A stretch of DNA of 33,381 nucleotides from Candidatus Pullichristensenella avicola (GCA_018711655.1 DVIA01000011.1:1-33381); one strand, 5' to 3'. Shown: positions 23,024-30,687, counted from the stretch's first letter. A program made the numbers and translations. The notes: generated by a model not told the origin, from the letters alone.

Positions 23024-24046
23024 TCAGGCGTTCTTTTCCTGCCGGTAAACCAGGTGCCTGCGGCGCTCTCGGAAGCGGATGCGCTCGTAGACCAGGGCAA
23101 GGTCCGGGCAGACGCACAGCAAAATGGCGTATGCCTTGCGCCGCTTGGGCAGCCAGAAGGCGTGCTTTGTGCGCAGAAGATCGGGCAGGCGCTCGCGCAG
23201 TTCGCGAATGTGCCGCTTCCAGGAGGGATGGGTGCGAAAGCGCGGACAGTCGAGAATGGCGTTGAGGCAGACGATGCGGATGTGATAGGTGCGCGCCTTG
23301 GCCGCCTCCAGCGATTCGGGATACTGCCGGCGCGCCATGCGCACGATCTCCTCGTGCGCGGCCACGCGGTCGTCCACCATGCTGTCGCCGCGGGTGTGCA
23401 TGATGCTGCCGGGCCGCTGGCGGTAGAAATAGAGCTTTTCCCCGGTGACCAGCGCCGCCTGCGCGCGGGAAACGATGGTGGGAATGGTAAAGGCGTCCTC
23501 GCACTTTACGCCCACGGGAAAGCGCAGCCCGTCGAACAGCGCGCGCCGGAACAGTTTATCGCAGACGATCTCGGTCATGCCCCGATCGCGATTGGCCAGC
23601 GCTGAAAACAGCGTGCGGTTGCCCTCGATGCGAAAGGGCGCGAAGGCGGGCTGCAGCAGAGGGCCTTCGTCGGAATAGACCTCCTGAAGCTGATAGACGA
23701 CGATGTCCGCGCCGCTCTCCACGGCCCGGTCGCGCAGAAATTCGCAGGCGTCCGGGCGAAGGAAATCGTCGCTGTCCAGGAAAAGGAAGTAATCGCCCGT
23801 GGCGGCGTCCATGCCGGCGTTGCGCGCGTCGGAAAGGCCGCCGTTGACCTTGTGGATCACGCGCACATTGTCGCGCCCGGCGGCAAATTCGTCGCACAGG
23901 CGGCCGCAGGCGTCGGGCGAGCCATCGTCCACCAGCAGCACCTCGATCTGCTCGAAAATGGTCTGCTCCAGAAGCGACCGCAGGCAGCGCGGCAGATATT
24001 CCTCCACCTTGTATACGGGCACGACAACGCTGATCTTTGCGTTCAT
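23024..24046 (-). CDS. Family 2 glycosyltransferase, third of three
   Basis: A 340-residue GT2 enzyme with a GT-A fold: ISVVVPVYKVEEYLPRCL at the N-terminus, VLLVDDGSPD (nucleotide-sugar-binding loop), HKVNGGLSDARNAGMD, and the metal-binding DSDDF (about residue 90). The basic C-terminal region (about 290-340) lacks clear membrane helices, so it is probably membrane-associated or soluble. It transfers a sugar from a nucleotide donor to a surface glycan; donor and acceptor are unknown. The start is ATG 24046, only 1 nt after the stop of the preceding gene. The open frame upstream belongs to that gene's DNA. Last gene of the glycosyltransferase operon. Confidence 0.9.
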   Translation of the reverse strand: MNAKISVVVPVYKVEEYLPRCLRSLLEQTIFEQIEVLLVDDGSPDACGRLCDEFAAGRDNVRVIHKVNGGLSDARNAGMDAATGDYFLFLDSDDFLRPDACEFLRDRAVESGADIVVYQLQEVYSDEGPLLQPAFAPFRIEGNRTLFSALANRDRGMTEIVCDKLFRRALFDGLRFPVGVKCEDAFTIPTIVSRAQAALVTGEKLYFYRQRPGSIMHTRGDSMVDDRVAAHEEIVRMARRQYPESLEAAKARTYHIRIVCLNAILDCPRFRTHPSWKRHIRELRERLPDLLRTKHAFWLPKRRKAYAILLCVCPDLALVYERIRFRERRRHLVYRQEKNA

Positions 24047-24047
24047 A

Positions 24048-25037
24048 TCACACATTCCCCCTTTGCCGGACGCGCCGGCGATGCAGAAGCCGCGCCGCGC
24101 CCGGGCAAACGCACATGGCCAGGGCATACGCCTTGCGCGAGGGCGGCAGCCACAGGCGCGAGGGGTTTTTCAAAAGCGCGGCCAGGTTGCGCCGCAGCGC
24201 GCGCAGATGGCGGCGGAAACAGGCCTCGTCGCCGACGAGCGGATTGTCCATCATGTCGTTGAGGATATACAGGCGCATAAACAGCGTGCGCGCCTGCGCG
24301 GTCTGCGCCGTTTCCGGCCAGGTTTCGCGGGCGATGCGCTCCACCCGCTCGTGGGCGAGGATGCGCTGATCCAGCACCTCCGGGTTCAGCGAGCGCATCA
24401 GGCTTCCCGGCCGCACGCGGTAGAAGTAGTGCGTCTGCGCGGGGATCACCGCCCGGCGCACGCCGCGCAGGGCTTCAAAAAGGAACACCGCGTCCTCGCC
24501 GCAGCGCAGGTCCGCAGGAAAGCGCGCCGCGCCGACGGCTTCGCGCCGCAAGGCCTTGAACACATTTTCCAAAAGCCCCTCGCGGTGCTCCAGAAGCGCG
24601 AGATGCACCTGCGGCCCTTCGAGCCAGATCTCCGCGCTCGCGCTCGCGCAGGGGACTTCCTCGTCGCCCTGCACGCACGCATAGCGAAAGAACACGCCGT
24701 CCGCGCCGCGGCGCATGGCCTCCAGCGCCACGGCCAGCGCGTCCGCGCGCAGAAAGTCGTCCGCGTCCAAAAAGGCGACGCAGAGCCCCTGCGCCGCGTC
24801 CAGTCCGGCGTTGCGCGCCGTGGACACGCCGCCGTTTTCCTTGTGGATGACGCGCGCGTTGGCATGCGCGGCGGCGAACGCGTCGCAGATGCGGCCGCTT
24901 TCGTCGGTGGAGCCGTCGTCCACCAGCAAAACTTCGGCGCGGTCAAACGCGGTTTGCGCCGACAGCGATTCCAGGCAGCGCGGCAGATAGGCCGCCACGT
25001 TGTAAACGGGCACGATCACGCTTATTTCAATGCTCAT
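24048..25037 (-). CDS. Family 2 glycosyltransferase, second of three
   Basis: A 329-residue GT2 paralogue of its two neighbours: ISVIVPVYNVAAYLPRCL, VLLVDDGSTDESGRICDAFA, HKENGGVSTARNAGLD, and LDADDF in place of the DxD metal motif (third position Asp kept). The C-terminal part is Arg-rich. The ATG at 25037 has GGAGG 10 nt upstream and overlaps the previous gene by 11 nt. The first 80 codons are almost the same DNA as in the gene at 25027-26019, pointing to recent duplication or gene conversion. Sugar specificity is unknown. Confidence 0.9.
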   Translation of the reverse strand: MSIEISVIVPVYNVAAYLPRCLESLSAQTAFDRAEVLLVDDGSTDESGRICDAFAAAHANARVIHKENGGVSTARNAGLDAAQGLCVAFLDADDFLRADALAVALEAMRRGADGVFFRYACVQGDEEVPCASASAEIWLEGPQVHLALLEHREGLLENVFKALRREAVGAARFPADLRCGEDAVFLFEALRGVRRAVIPAQTHYFYRVRPGSLMRSLNPEVLDQRILAHERVERIARETWPETAQTAQARTLFMRLYILNDMMDNPLVGDEACFRRHLRALRRNLAALLKNPSRLWLPPSRKAYALAMCVCPGAARLLHRRRVRQRGNV

Positions 25038-26019
25038 ACGTCAAAAGCCTCCGGTTCCGCCGGCAGCGGGCGCGCACATAGGCCGCGGTCAGGTCCGGGC
25101 ACAGCAGCGCGGCCAGCGCGTAGACGCGGCGCATCGGGCGCACCTGCGGGCATTTCAAAAACAGGATCGAGCCCAGGCGCTTCCACAAAAGCCGATACTG
25201 GTATTTCCAGCAGGGGTGCTTGCGAAAATGGTCGCATTCAAAAATGGCGTCGATGGAGCGCAGCTGGATGATGTTGTAGCGCCCCCACGCCTTGTCCACA
25301 TCCTCGGGGTACTTTTCGCGGGCGATCTCCACCAGCGGCATGGTGGCCTCCAGCCACTGGTTCAGGCGGCCGTCGCGCACATGGGTGATGCTCATCACGC
25401 GCATGCGGTAATAGTACAAAACGTCCGGCAACATCAGCAGCCGCCCGGCGCGCGAAAGCAGCGCCGGCAGCAGGTAGGCGTCCTCATAGATGCGTCCCAA
25501 CGGGTAGCGCAGGCCGTCGAAAAGTTCGCGGCGATAGATCTTGTCCCAGCAAAAATATTTGAACTGGCGATCGAACTGGGCGCAGAAGGCGCTGCGGTTG
25601 CCGTCGAAAAGGCGCTCCTCGCCGCCGACCACCTTCATCACCGCCTCGTCGCCCCAGACGCTGGCAAAGCCGAAGCAGACCACGTCCGCCCCCGTGCGCG
25701 CGGCGGCGCCGTAGGCGCGGGCAAAGCACTCCGGCTCGACAAAGTCGTCGCTGTCCACAAAGCCGATGAATTCGCCCGTGGCCGCGTCCAGCCCGGCGTT
25801 GCGCGCCGAGGACACGCCCCCGTTTTCCTTGTGGATAACGCGCGCGTTGGCATGCGCGGCGGCGAACGCGTCGCAAATGCGGCCGCTTCCATCGGTGGAA
25901 CCGTCGTCCACCAGAAGAAGCTCGATGTCTCCAAGCGTCTGCGCGGCCAGCGATTGCAGACACCTTTCCAGATAGTCCTCAACGTTGTACACCGTAACGA
26001 TGACGCTTACGTTCGGCAC
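25027..26019 (-). CDS. Family 2 glycosyltransferase, first of three
   Basis: A 330-residue GT2 enzyme: VSVIVTVYNVEDYLERCL, LLLVDDGSTDGSGRICDAFA, HKENGGVSSARNAGLD, VDSDDF (metal-binding), then an acceptor domain with YFCWDKIYRRELFDGLRYPLG-type sequence (RRELFDGLRYP), which is typical of glycosyltransferases in surface polysaccharide clusters. The start is GTG 26019 with GGGAGGGG 4-11 nt upstream. It is the promoter-proximal gene of a three-gene operon. Together with the dehydratase at 15.1 kb it suggests cell-surface glycan synthesis, although no polymerase or flippase is in the window. Confidence 0.9.
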   Translation of the reverse strand: MPNVSVIVTVYNVEDYLERCLQSLAAQTLGDIELLLVDDGSTDGSGRICDAFAAAHANARVIHKENGGVSSARNAGLDAATGEFIGFVDSDDFVEPECFARAYGAAARTGADVVCFGFASVWGDEAVMKVVGGEERLFDGNRSAFCAQFDRQFKYFCWDKIYRRELFDGLRYPLGRIYEDAYLLPALLSRAGRLLMLPDVLYYYRMRVMSITHVRDGRLNQWLEATMPLVEIAREKYPEDVDKAWGRYNIIQLRSIDAIFECDHFRKHPCWKYQYRLLWKRLGSILFLKCPQVRPMRRVYALAALLCPDLTAAYVRARCRRNRRLLTYEH

Positions 26020-26041
26020 GCGGACCCCTCCCTTCCCCTGC

Positions 26042-26070
26042 AGTATACCAGATGCGGCGCTGAAAGTAAA
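26042..26070 (-). promoter_or_regulatory. Promoter of the glycosyltransferase operon
   Basis: On the minus strand: TTTACT (26065-26070), 17-nt spacer, TATACT (26042-26047). Confidence 0.75.
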
Positions 26071-26142
26071 GTTTTGGATATACGCATCTCCGCCATTGCG
26101 CCGCGAGCGCCCCGCATGCGCGCAAAGCCGCGGGGCTTTGGG

Positions 26143-26348
26143 GCGCGCCCTCCGCGCGTGGGCGGCCTGATGAGGATGACGGGGCGCTTTGCAAGCGCGG
26201 CGCGGGCGCGCCCTCCGCGCAGGCGGCCTTGTTCAGCGGATCAAAGATTGCCGGAGGGTCTATCCGCGCGCCCTCCGCGCAGACGGCCTTTGGCCCGGTG
26301 AAAACGCGCCAAGAATCGGGGCGCGCCCGCGCGCGCGGCCCCTCCCGC
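26143..26348 (-). CRISPR. CRISPR-like repeat group, 3 clear units and 1 decayed
   Basis: Repeats begin at 26143, 26206 and 26266 (steps 63 and 60), with plus-strand start GCGCGCCCTCCGCGC followed by AGGCGGCCTT in two of them; a decayed unit begins at 26321. Intervals of about 32-35 bp are unique, for example the lower-GC stretch at 26234-26265. The core CCGCGCAGG(C) is shared with the arrays at 3816-4020 and 26373-26651. It may be one long array with the latter, its repeats having drifted. No gene is seen from 26071 to 26142, only a GC palindrome near 26126-26140. Confidence 0.45.
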
Positions 26349-26372
26349 CCATAAGCGCATCGGCTTTTATCC

Positions 26373-26651
26373 GCAACGCCGCCCGCGCAGGGGCTTTCGC
26401 TACTGCAAACGCCCCCATCTGCGCCCACGCGCTAGCAACGCCGCCCGCGCAGGGGTTCGCTGCTCCATCAATTCGTTGGCGCGGCGGTTGATCTCCGAGC
26501 AACGCCCCGCGCGCAGGTGCTCGCTGTGCGTCGTTATGGCCGCCATGGGCATTTGGGGCAGCAACGCCCCGCGCGCAGGGGCTCGCTGCATCTGCTCCAG
26601 GGTACACAACTCGACAAACGCAGCAACGCCCTGCGCGCAGGGACTCGCTAC
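26373..26651 (-). CRISPR. CRISPR-like array: 5 palindromic repeats, 4 unique spacers
   Basis: Repeats of 29-31 bp begin at 26373, 26435, 26499, 26561 and 26623 (steps 62, 64, 62, 62). The plus-strand consensus is GCAACGCC-CCGCGCGCAGG-GGCTCGCTRC, with GCCCC and GGGGC as palindromic arms around GCGCGCA and AGC/GCT outside, the stem-loop form expected of a CRISPR repeat. The four intervals (31-35 bp) are unrelated to each other and read as protein-like on the minus strand (EINRRANELMEQ; FVELCTLEQM). Repeat identity between neighbours is higher than in the first array. No cas genes lie nearby. A short gap follows before the terminator at 26683-26724. Confidence 0.6.
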
Positions 26652-26682
26652 TGCGCGGGCGGCGCGACGTTGGGGCCTTCTT

Positions 26683-26724
26683 AAAAACAACGAAGCGGCG
26701 GACAGGGCCTTCCCCATCCGCCGC
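26683..26724 (-). terminator. Intrinsic terminator of the tandem VanW gene
   Basis: GCGGCGGA (26695-26702) pairs with TCCGCCGC (26717-26724). On the minus strand TTGTTTTTAAG follows (T-run opposite AAAAA at 26683-26687). It stops transcription before the CRISPR-like array. Confidence 0.8.
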
Positions 26725-26735
26725 ACAGGCCGCGC

Positions 26736-27785
26736 TTATTCGAAGGTGGGCACCTCCCAGCCCGCGTTCCAACCGCCGTTCCAGCCTTCCCAGCTTCCGC
26801 TTTCGCCAGAGGCCGCGTCGCTCACGCGGCAGATCAGCGTATCGCCGCTGACGTAGGTTTGAATGACGATGCTGCCCGCGCCAGTATAGCGGAAGGAAAA
26901 ATCCGTGCCCGCGCCGTAGTCGGTGAGAATGGCGTCGGCGGCGCTGGAAACGTAGTTCTGGTTGTAGCGCTCGCCATAGGTGGACTTTTCCACCACAACC
27001 ACGTCGGGCATATCCTGAATCGCCAGCCAGACGGCGCTGGCCACCTGCGCCACGCCGCCGCCGATCACCTTGACGCCGCGGCCGTTGACGGCGCTCTGGT
27101 AGCCGCGCTCGGCCGTACGCGCGCCGACGAGGGCGTTGAAGGAAAACGTGTCGCCGGAGGCGAGCGTCGTTGCGTTGATCGCCTGCGCCGCCAGGGCGAT
27201 ATTGTTCCGCAGCGCGTCCGTGCCGCGAATGACGATCGCCGCTTCGCCGCGCGCCGCGCCGGTGGAAACGCTGTCGAAATTGAGCGCGCACACCAGTTGA
27301 TCGCCGGAAATGTACATTTCTATGGTCATATCGCCGTGGAAATTGGTAAAGGCGAAGTCCATGCCTGCGGATTCGTCCACGAGAATGGCCGCCGCGGGAT
27401 CAGAAACATACGTCTGGTTGTAGCGGCTGCCATAGGTATGGATCTCATCGCAGGTTATGCCGTCGATCTGCCGCAGGGCGAGATACAGCGTGCTGGCCGC
27501 CTGCGCCACGCCGCCGCCGACCACGTTGACGCCGCGGCCGTTGACGGCGCTCTGGTAGCCGCGCTCGGCCGTGCGCGCGCCGACGGTGTCGTTGAAGGAA
27601 AACCTTCCGCCGTAGGGCACCACCGCGCCGTTCATGGCCTCCGCGGCCAGACGGATGTTGGAAATGCGCGCGCCGGAATCGCCCAGCGGCGTGGACGCGG
27701 AAACATAGCCCGCCGCCAGCGCCGGGGCGGGAAGCGCCGCCAGCAGCAGAGACAGTATCAAACAAACGATCAAACAGCGCTTCAT
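26736..27785 (-). CDS. Secreted protein with two tandem VanW-like domains
   Basis: A 349-residue exported protein. Residues 1-25 are a signal peptide (KRCLIVCLILSLLLAALPAPALA). Two VanW-like domains follow (about 38-165 and 190-320), each with FSFN-x2-VGARTAERGYQSAVNGRGV, GGGVAQ-ASxxx and Y-G-x-RYNQxYVS. The VanW family usually has GGGICQVSSTLY; here the Cys is Ala in both copies. The DNA around the central motif is nearly identical in the two copies with an offset of 456 bp (152 codons). The C-terminus is Trp/Gly-rich (GSWEGWNGGWNAGW). VanW domains occur on wall proteins and near vancomycin-resistance genes, but their activity is unknown. The ATG at 27785 has AGGAG 9 nt upstream, overlapping the stop of the doubtful ORF at 27790-28200. 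Confidence 0.85.
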   Translation of the reverse strand: MKRCLIVCLILSLLLAALPAPALAAGYVSASTPLGDSGARISNIRLAAEAMNGAVVPYGGRFSFNDTVGARTAERGYQSAVNGRGVNVVGGGVAQAASTLYLALRQIDGITCDEIHTYGSRYNQTYVSDPAAAILVDESAGMDFAFTNFHGDMTIEMYISGDQLVCALNFDSVSTGAARGEAAIVIRGTDALRNNIALAAQAINATTLASGDTFSFNALVGARTAERGYQSAVNGRGVKVIGGGVAQVASAVWLAIQDMPDVVVVEKSTYGERYNQNYVSSAADAILTDYGAGTDFSFRYTGAGSIVIQTYVSGDTLICRVSDAASGESGSWEGWNGGWNAGWEVPTFE

Positions 27786-27789
27786 CTGC

Positions 27790-28200
27790 TCACGCTCCTT
27801 TCGCGCCTTTGCCCTTTAGACGCGCGCGCCGCCCGCGCAGTTCCACGCAAAACGCCCCGGCGCGCGGCGTTGAGGCGGCCTGGGCGGCAACCCCGCCCGA
27901 AAATCCGCGCGGCTCCACGCGCAAACGCGGGCGCGGCTTGCAGGCGTCCCCCAGGGCGAAAACGACTTTGCTCCGCCGCCGCTTCCCCCGCGGGAACCGC
28001 AACTCGCATGCGTAGCCAGCCCGCGAACGCCGGCGGCGATCTGCGCCAAAGCGCGAAAGTTTTCCGCAGTCTTTCCCGCCGGAGACGCTCCATTCCGGGA
28101 AACTTCCCCGCGCGGCAAAGGCGCGAAGCATGTATCGGCCGTCCAGCGCGCGCCCGGGGAACTCCGCGCGGCGAACGCGCCCGCAGGCCGGGCCTTCCAC
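27790..28200 (-). CDS. Doubtful ORF between scpA and the VanW gene
   Basis: The gap between scpA and the VanW gene (543 bp) has no clear gene. The best candidate is this 136-codon frame from GTG 28200, ending 4 nt before the VanW start, with the VanW ribosome site inside its last codons, as in a coupled pair. For: it keeps residues unlike random GC-rich frames (RALDGRYMLRAF; SKVVFALGDA) and a recurring RLRVE/FCVEL pattern. Against: no ribosome site before the GTG, many Arg, only moderate GC bias at third positions, and a longer competing frame (27782-28375) on the same strand. It has no resemblance to ScpB that I can see. It could equally be decayed repeat DNA, since motifs like TTCCACGCG recur at irregular steps. 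Confidence 0.25.
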   Translation of the reverse strand: MEGPACGRVRRAEFPGRALDGRYMLRAFAARGSFPEWSVSGGKDCGKLSRFGADRRRRSRAGYACELRFPRGKRRRSKVVFALGDACKPRPRLRVEPRGFSGGVAAQAASTPRAGAFCVELRGRRARLKGKGAKGA

Positions 28201-28328
28201 GCGCAGACGGCCGCACCGGAGCGCCTGTTTCCCCGCTTGCGCCCATCGCCTCTCCCAGCGCGCCCCGTCTGGCTTTGCGCGCCGGGGCGACGCGCTTTCT
28301 GGGCGAGCGGGGCGTGCGGTTTTTCCCG

Positions 28329-29078
28329 TCAGGTTTCCTGCGCCGGGGCGGGCGGTTGCGCGGCGGGCTGGGCAAGGTATATCTCCTCGTATGCGCTTTC
28401 CTGCCGCACGGTTACGCGGCCGAGCTTGACCATTTCCAGAAGGGCCATGAACATCGTAATCAGTTCGGCGCGGGTCATCTCCTCGTCAAACAGCGCGGAA
28501 AAGGCGAACGCGCCGCGGTTCAATCGCCGTTGGATGCGCGCCATGCAGCCGGAAACGGTAAAGCTGTCGCGCCGGATCTCGCGGCTGGCCATGCGCTCGC
28601 CGGCCTCCTGCGCCCGGGCGCGCTCCAGCACGCGCAAAAAGGCGCGCTGCAACTTTTCCAGCGTCAGGCCGGTGATCTCCGTCACCGGCGGGGGCAAGGG
28701 GTATTCCTCGGGCAGTTTGGTGATGAGGGCGCGGGCCTGCTTTTCCATCTCCTGCATGCGCCCGGAAATTTCCTTGAATTGTCGGTATTCCTCCAATTGG
28801 CGGATGAGGGCCTCTTCGGGCGAAAGCTCGTTTTCGTCCTCGGGCTTTGGCGGCTTGGGCAGCATGGCGCGGGACTTGATCTCCAAAAGCGTGGCCGCCA
28901 TCTGCAAAAACTCGCTGGCCGAGTCCATATCCAGTTCGTCCACCAGTTTCATCGACTCCAGATACTGTTCGGTGATCTCGGATACGAAGATATCGTGGAT
29001 GTCCACCTTGGCATGGGTGATGAGCGTCAAAAGCAGGTCCAGCGGCCCGTCGAACTGCTTGAGGGAGACGATATACAT
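28329..29078 (-). CDS. scpA: Segregation and condensation protein A
   Basis: The kleisin subunit of the SMC-ScpAB condensin complex, which bridges the SMC heads for chromosome compaction and segregation. The 249 residues show the N-terminal ScpA signature FDGPLDLLLTLI and KVDIHDIFVSEITEQY, the middle DMDSASEFLQMAATLLEIKSRAMLP, and a winged-helix-like C-terminus (VTFMALLEMVKLGRV-type: MFMALLEMVKLGRVTV). The start is ATG 29078 with AGGGGG upstream; the longer open frame overlaps the site-2 protease gene. It follows that protease by 10 nt. In many Clostridia scpB comes next, but here it does not. Confidence 0.95.
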   Translation of the reverse strand: MYIVSLKQFDGPLDLLLTLITHAKVDIHDIFVSEITEQYLESMKLVDELDMDSASEFLQMAATLLEIKSRAMLPKPPKPEDENELSPEEALIRQLEEYRQFKEISGRMQEMEKQARALITKLPEEYPLPPPVTEITGLTLEKLQRAFLRVLERARAQEAGERMASREIRRDSFTVSGCMARIQRRLNRGAFAFSALFDEEMTRAELITMFMALLEMVKLGRVTVRQESAYEEIYLAQPAAQPPAPAQET

Positions 29079-29088
29079 GCTCAACCCC

Positions 29089-29955
29089 CTAGAGCGCGCC
29101 CAGCGCGCGAAGCACGGCCTCCGCGCCGGAGCCGAGGATGGAGAAAGCGCCGTCGGTGACAAAGCCCAGCGCCCGGCTCAACAGCCCGGAAAACACCAGC
29201 ACGAGCATCACGACATAGCCCACCCGCCCCGCCTGCTGCGAAGCAAACAGGTCGCGGCGCAGCACCAGGTCGTTGAGCACATGGTATCCGTCCAGCGGCG
29301 GGATGGGGATGATGTTGAAAATGGCCAGCACAATGTTGATCTGCACAAAATACGAAAGCATCTCAAACAGATAGTAAGGCGTAGAGCCCCACAGCATCTT
29401 CACAAATTCGCCGGCGTAGGGCGCGTAGGTGAGCAGATCGTGGATGTACCAGTAGGTGTAGTGATCGCCGCTGTCAATAAAAACGCTGCGCACGCCGTCG
29501 GCGGTGGTGATGAAGGCGCGCGCGTCCGTGCCCAGGAAATTCAGCGCCTTTTCGCTCACCTGCGGCAGGCCCGCCAGCGCCGCGCCGATAATGCCGTAAA
29601 GCACGACGGCGCCGGCGAGAAAAAGGATGAGGTTCATGGTGATCCCCGCAAGCGACACCTTCAGATCGCACTTGCGGTAATCGCCCTTGAAGTTGCGCGG
29701 GTTGACCGGCACCGGCTTGGCCCAGCCGACGCCGACGAGATAGAGCATCAGAAAGCCGAAGATGTCGATATGCTTGAGGGGGTTGAGCGTCAGCCGCCCC
29801 AGGTTGCGCGCCGTGGGGTCGCCGCAACGGTCGGCGACATAGGCGTGCGCCGCCTCGTGCATGGACATGGCCAACATGCGCCCCGGCAGCGCCAGAAGGA
29901 TGACCGTCAGGGTTGCGACCGGGTCGTTGAGAAATTGGCGAATATAGTATCCCAC
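29089..29955 (-). CDS. Site-2 protease family membrane metalloprotease (M50)
   Basis: A 288-residue integral membrane protease. The zinc-binding HExxH is HEAAH (residues 33-37) within the first membrane region, and the third ligand motif is PLDGYH (about 220-225), a common variant of NPDG in the M50B, Bacillota-type family. Five or six hydrophobic segments are visible. The start is GTG 29955, with a GGGGG stretch about 9 nt upstream and a promoter in front. It is the first gene of an operon with scpA, an arrangement seen in other Clostridia. Cleavage targets are unknown. Confidence 0.92.
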   Translation of the reverse strand: MGYYIRQFLNDPVATLTVILLALPGRMLAMSMHEAAHAYVADRCGDPTARNLGRLTLNPLKHIDIFGFLMLYLVGVGWAKPVPVNPRNFKGDYRKCDLKVSLAGITMNLILFLAGAVVLYGIIGAALAGLPQVSEKALNFLGTDARAFITTADGVRSVFIDSGDHYTYWYIHDLLTYAPYAGEFVKMLWGSTPYYLFEMLSYFVQINIVLAIFNIIPIPPLDGYHVLNDLVLRRDLFASQQAGRVGYVVMLVLVFSGLLSRALGFVTDGAFSILGSGAEAVLRALGAL

Positions 29956-29987
29956 AAGTTTTCCCCCTATGAAAATTCGCTTATACC

Positions 29988-30016
29988 ATTATACATGACG
30001 CCCCGCGTTTGCGCAA
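29988..30016 (-). promoter_or_regulatory. Promoter of the site-2 protease-scpA operon
   Basis: On the minus strand: TTGCGC (30011-30016), 17-nt spacer, TATAAT (29988-29993). Confidence 0.8.
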
Positions 30017-30054
30017 GGGCAGGAATTTCGCCCCCGGCGTCGAATGGTTCAGGT

Positions 30055-30624
30055 ATGAACGTTTACGATTTTGACAACACCATTCTGCGCGGGGATTCCA
30101 CCGCCCGCTTTTTCGCCTGGTGCCTTCTGCGCGCGCCGCGCATGTGGCTGGACGCGCCGGGGCAGCTTGGCAACGCCGTCCTCTTCCTTTTGAAAAAGCG
30201 GGAAAAACAGGCCTTCAAACAGCGCATGTTCGCCTTTCTTGCCCGCGTGAACGTGGACAGGGAGCTTGAGCGCTTCTGGGCGAAAAACCTTCGGCGCGTC
30301 AAGCCGTTTTACCGGGAACGGCATCGCGCGGACGATGTGGTCATCTCCGCATCGCCGGAATTTCTCATCGGCCCGGCATGCGCGGCGCTGGGAATCCGCC
30401 GCGTGCTCGCCTCGCCCGTAGACCCGCGCACCGGGCGCTTTTCCGGGCCGAACTGCCACGGTGCGGAAAAAGTGCGAAGGTTTCGCGCCGCTTTCCCGGG
30501 CGGCGCCATCGACGAATTTTACTCCGATTCCTATTCCGACCAGCCGCTGGCGGACCTCGCCCGGCGCGCCTTTCTGGTGCGCGGCGACGAAATTCTGGCC
30601 TGGGATGCGAAGAAAAGACGCTGA
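30055..30624 (+). CDS. HAD-superfamily phosphatase (PSP/HAD-IB-like)
   Basis: A 189-residue cytoplasmic HAD hydrolase. Motif I is DFDNT (residues 5-9, nucleophile and acid/base Asp), motif II ISASP (about 99-103), and motif III/IV SDSYSDQPL (about 161-169) after a Lys-containing NCHGAEKV segment. The helical cap of about 70 residues between motifs I and II fits the HAD-IB group that includes phosphoserine phosphatase-like and lipid-phosphate phosphatases. The ATG at 30055 has only a weak AGG close by; the open frame continues far upstream but overlaps scpA and the protease on the other strand. No clear promoter of its own was found. Substrate unknown. Confidence 0.88.
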   Translation: MNVYDFDNTILRGDSTARFFAWCLLRAPRMWLDAPGQLGNAVLFLLKKREKQAFKQRMFAFLARVNVDRELERFWAKNLRRVKPFYRERHRADDVVISASPEFLIGPACAALGIRRVLASPVDPRTGRFSGPNCHGAEKVRRFRAAFPGGAIDEFYSDSYSDQPLADLARRAFLVRGDEILAWDAKKRR

Positions 30625-30658
30625 ATGTGTAAAATTTGCCGCTAAGGGCGGACAACCC

Positions 30659-30687
30659 TTGCAAACAGGGGCTGTTGGGGGTATAAT
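30659..30687 (+). promoter_or_regulatory. Promoter of the rpmG-secE-nusG cluster
   Basis: TTGCAA (30659-30664), 17-nt spacer, TATAAT (30682-30687). The leader to the rpmG start is about 85 nt. It holds no recognisable tRNA gene, although tRNA-Trp often sits in this region in other bacteria. Confidence 0.85.

Noticed and set aside
19989-23048. A 1019-codon open frame on the plus strand
   Set aside because: It lies antisense across iorA and paaK, whose motifs are clear. High GC makes long antisense open frames. No ribosome site or family motif.
27839-28245. A further, very decayed CRISPR-like array
   Set aside because: TTCCACGCG-like motifs recur, but steps are irregular (about 72, 72, 119, 57, 36) and the sequence may instead be a small coding region.
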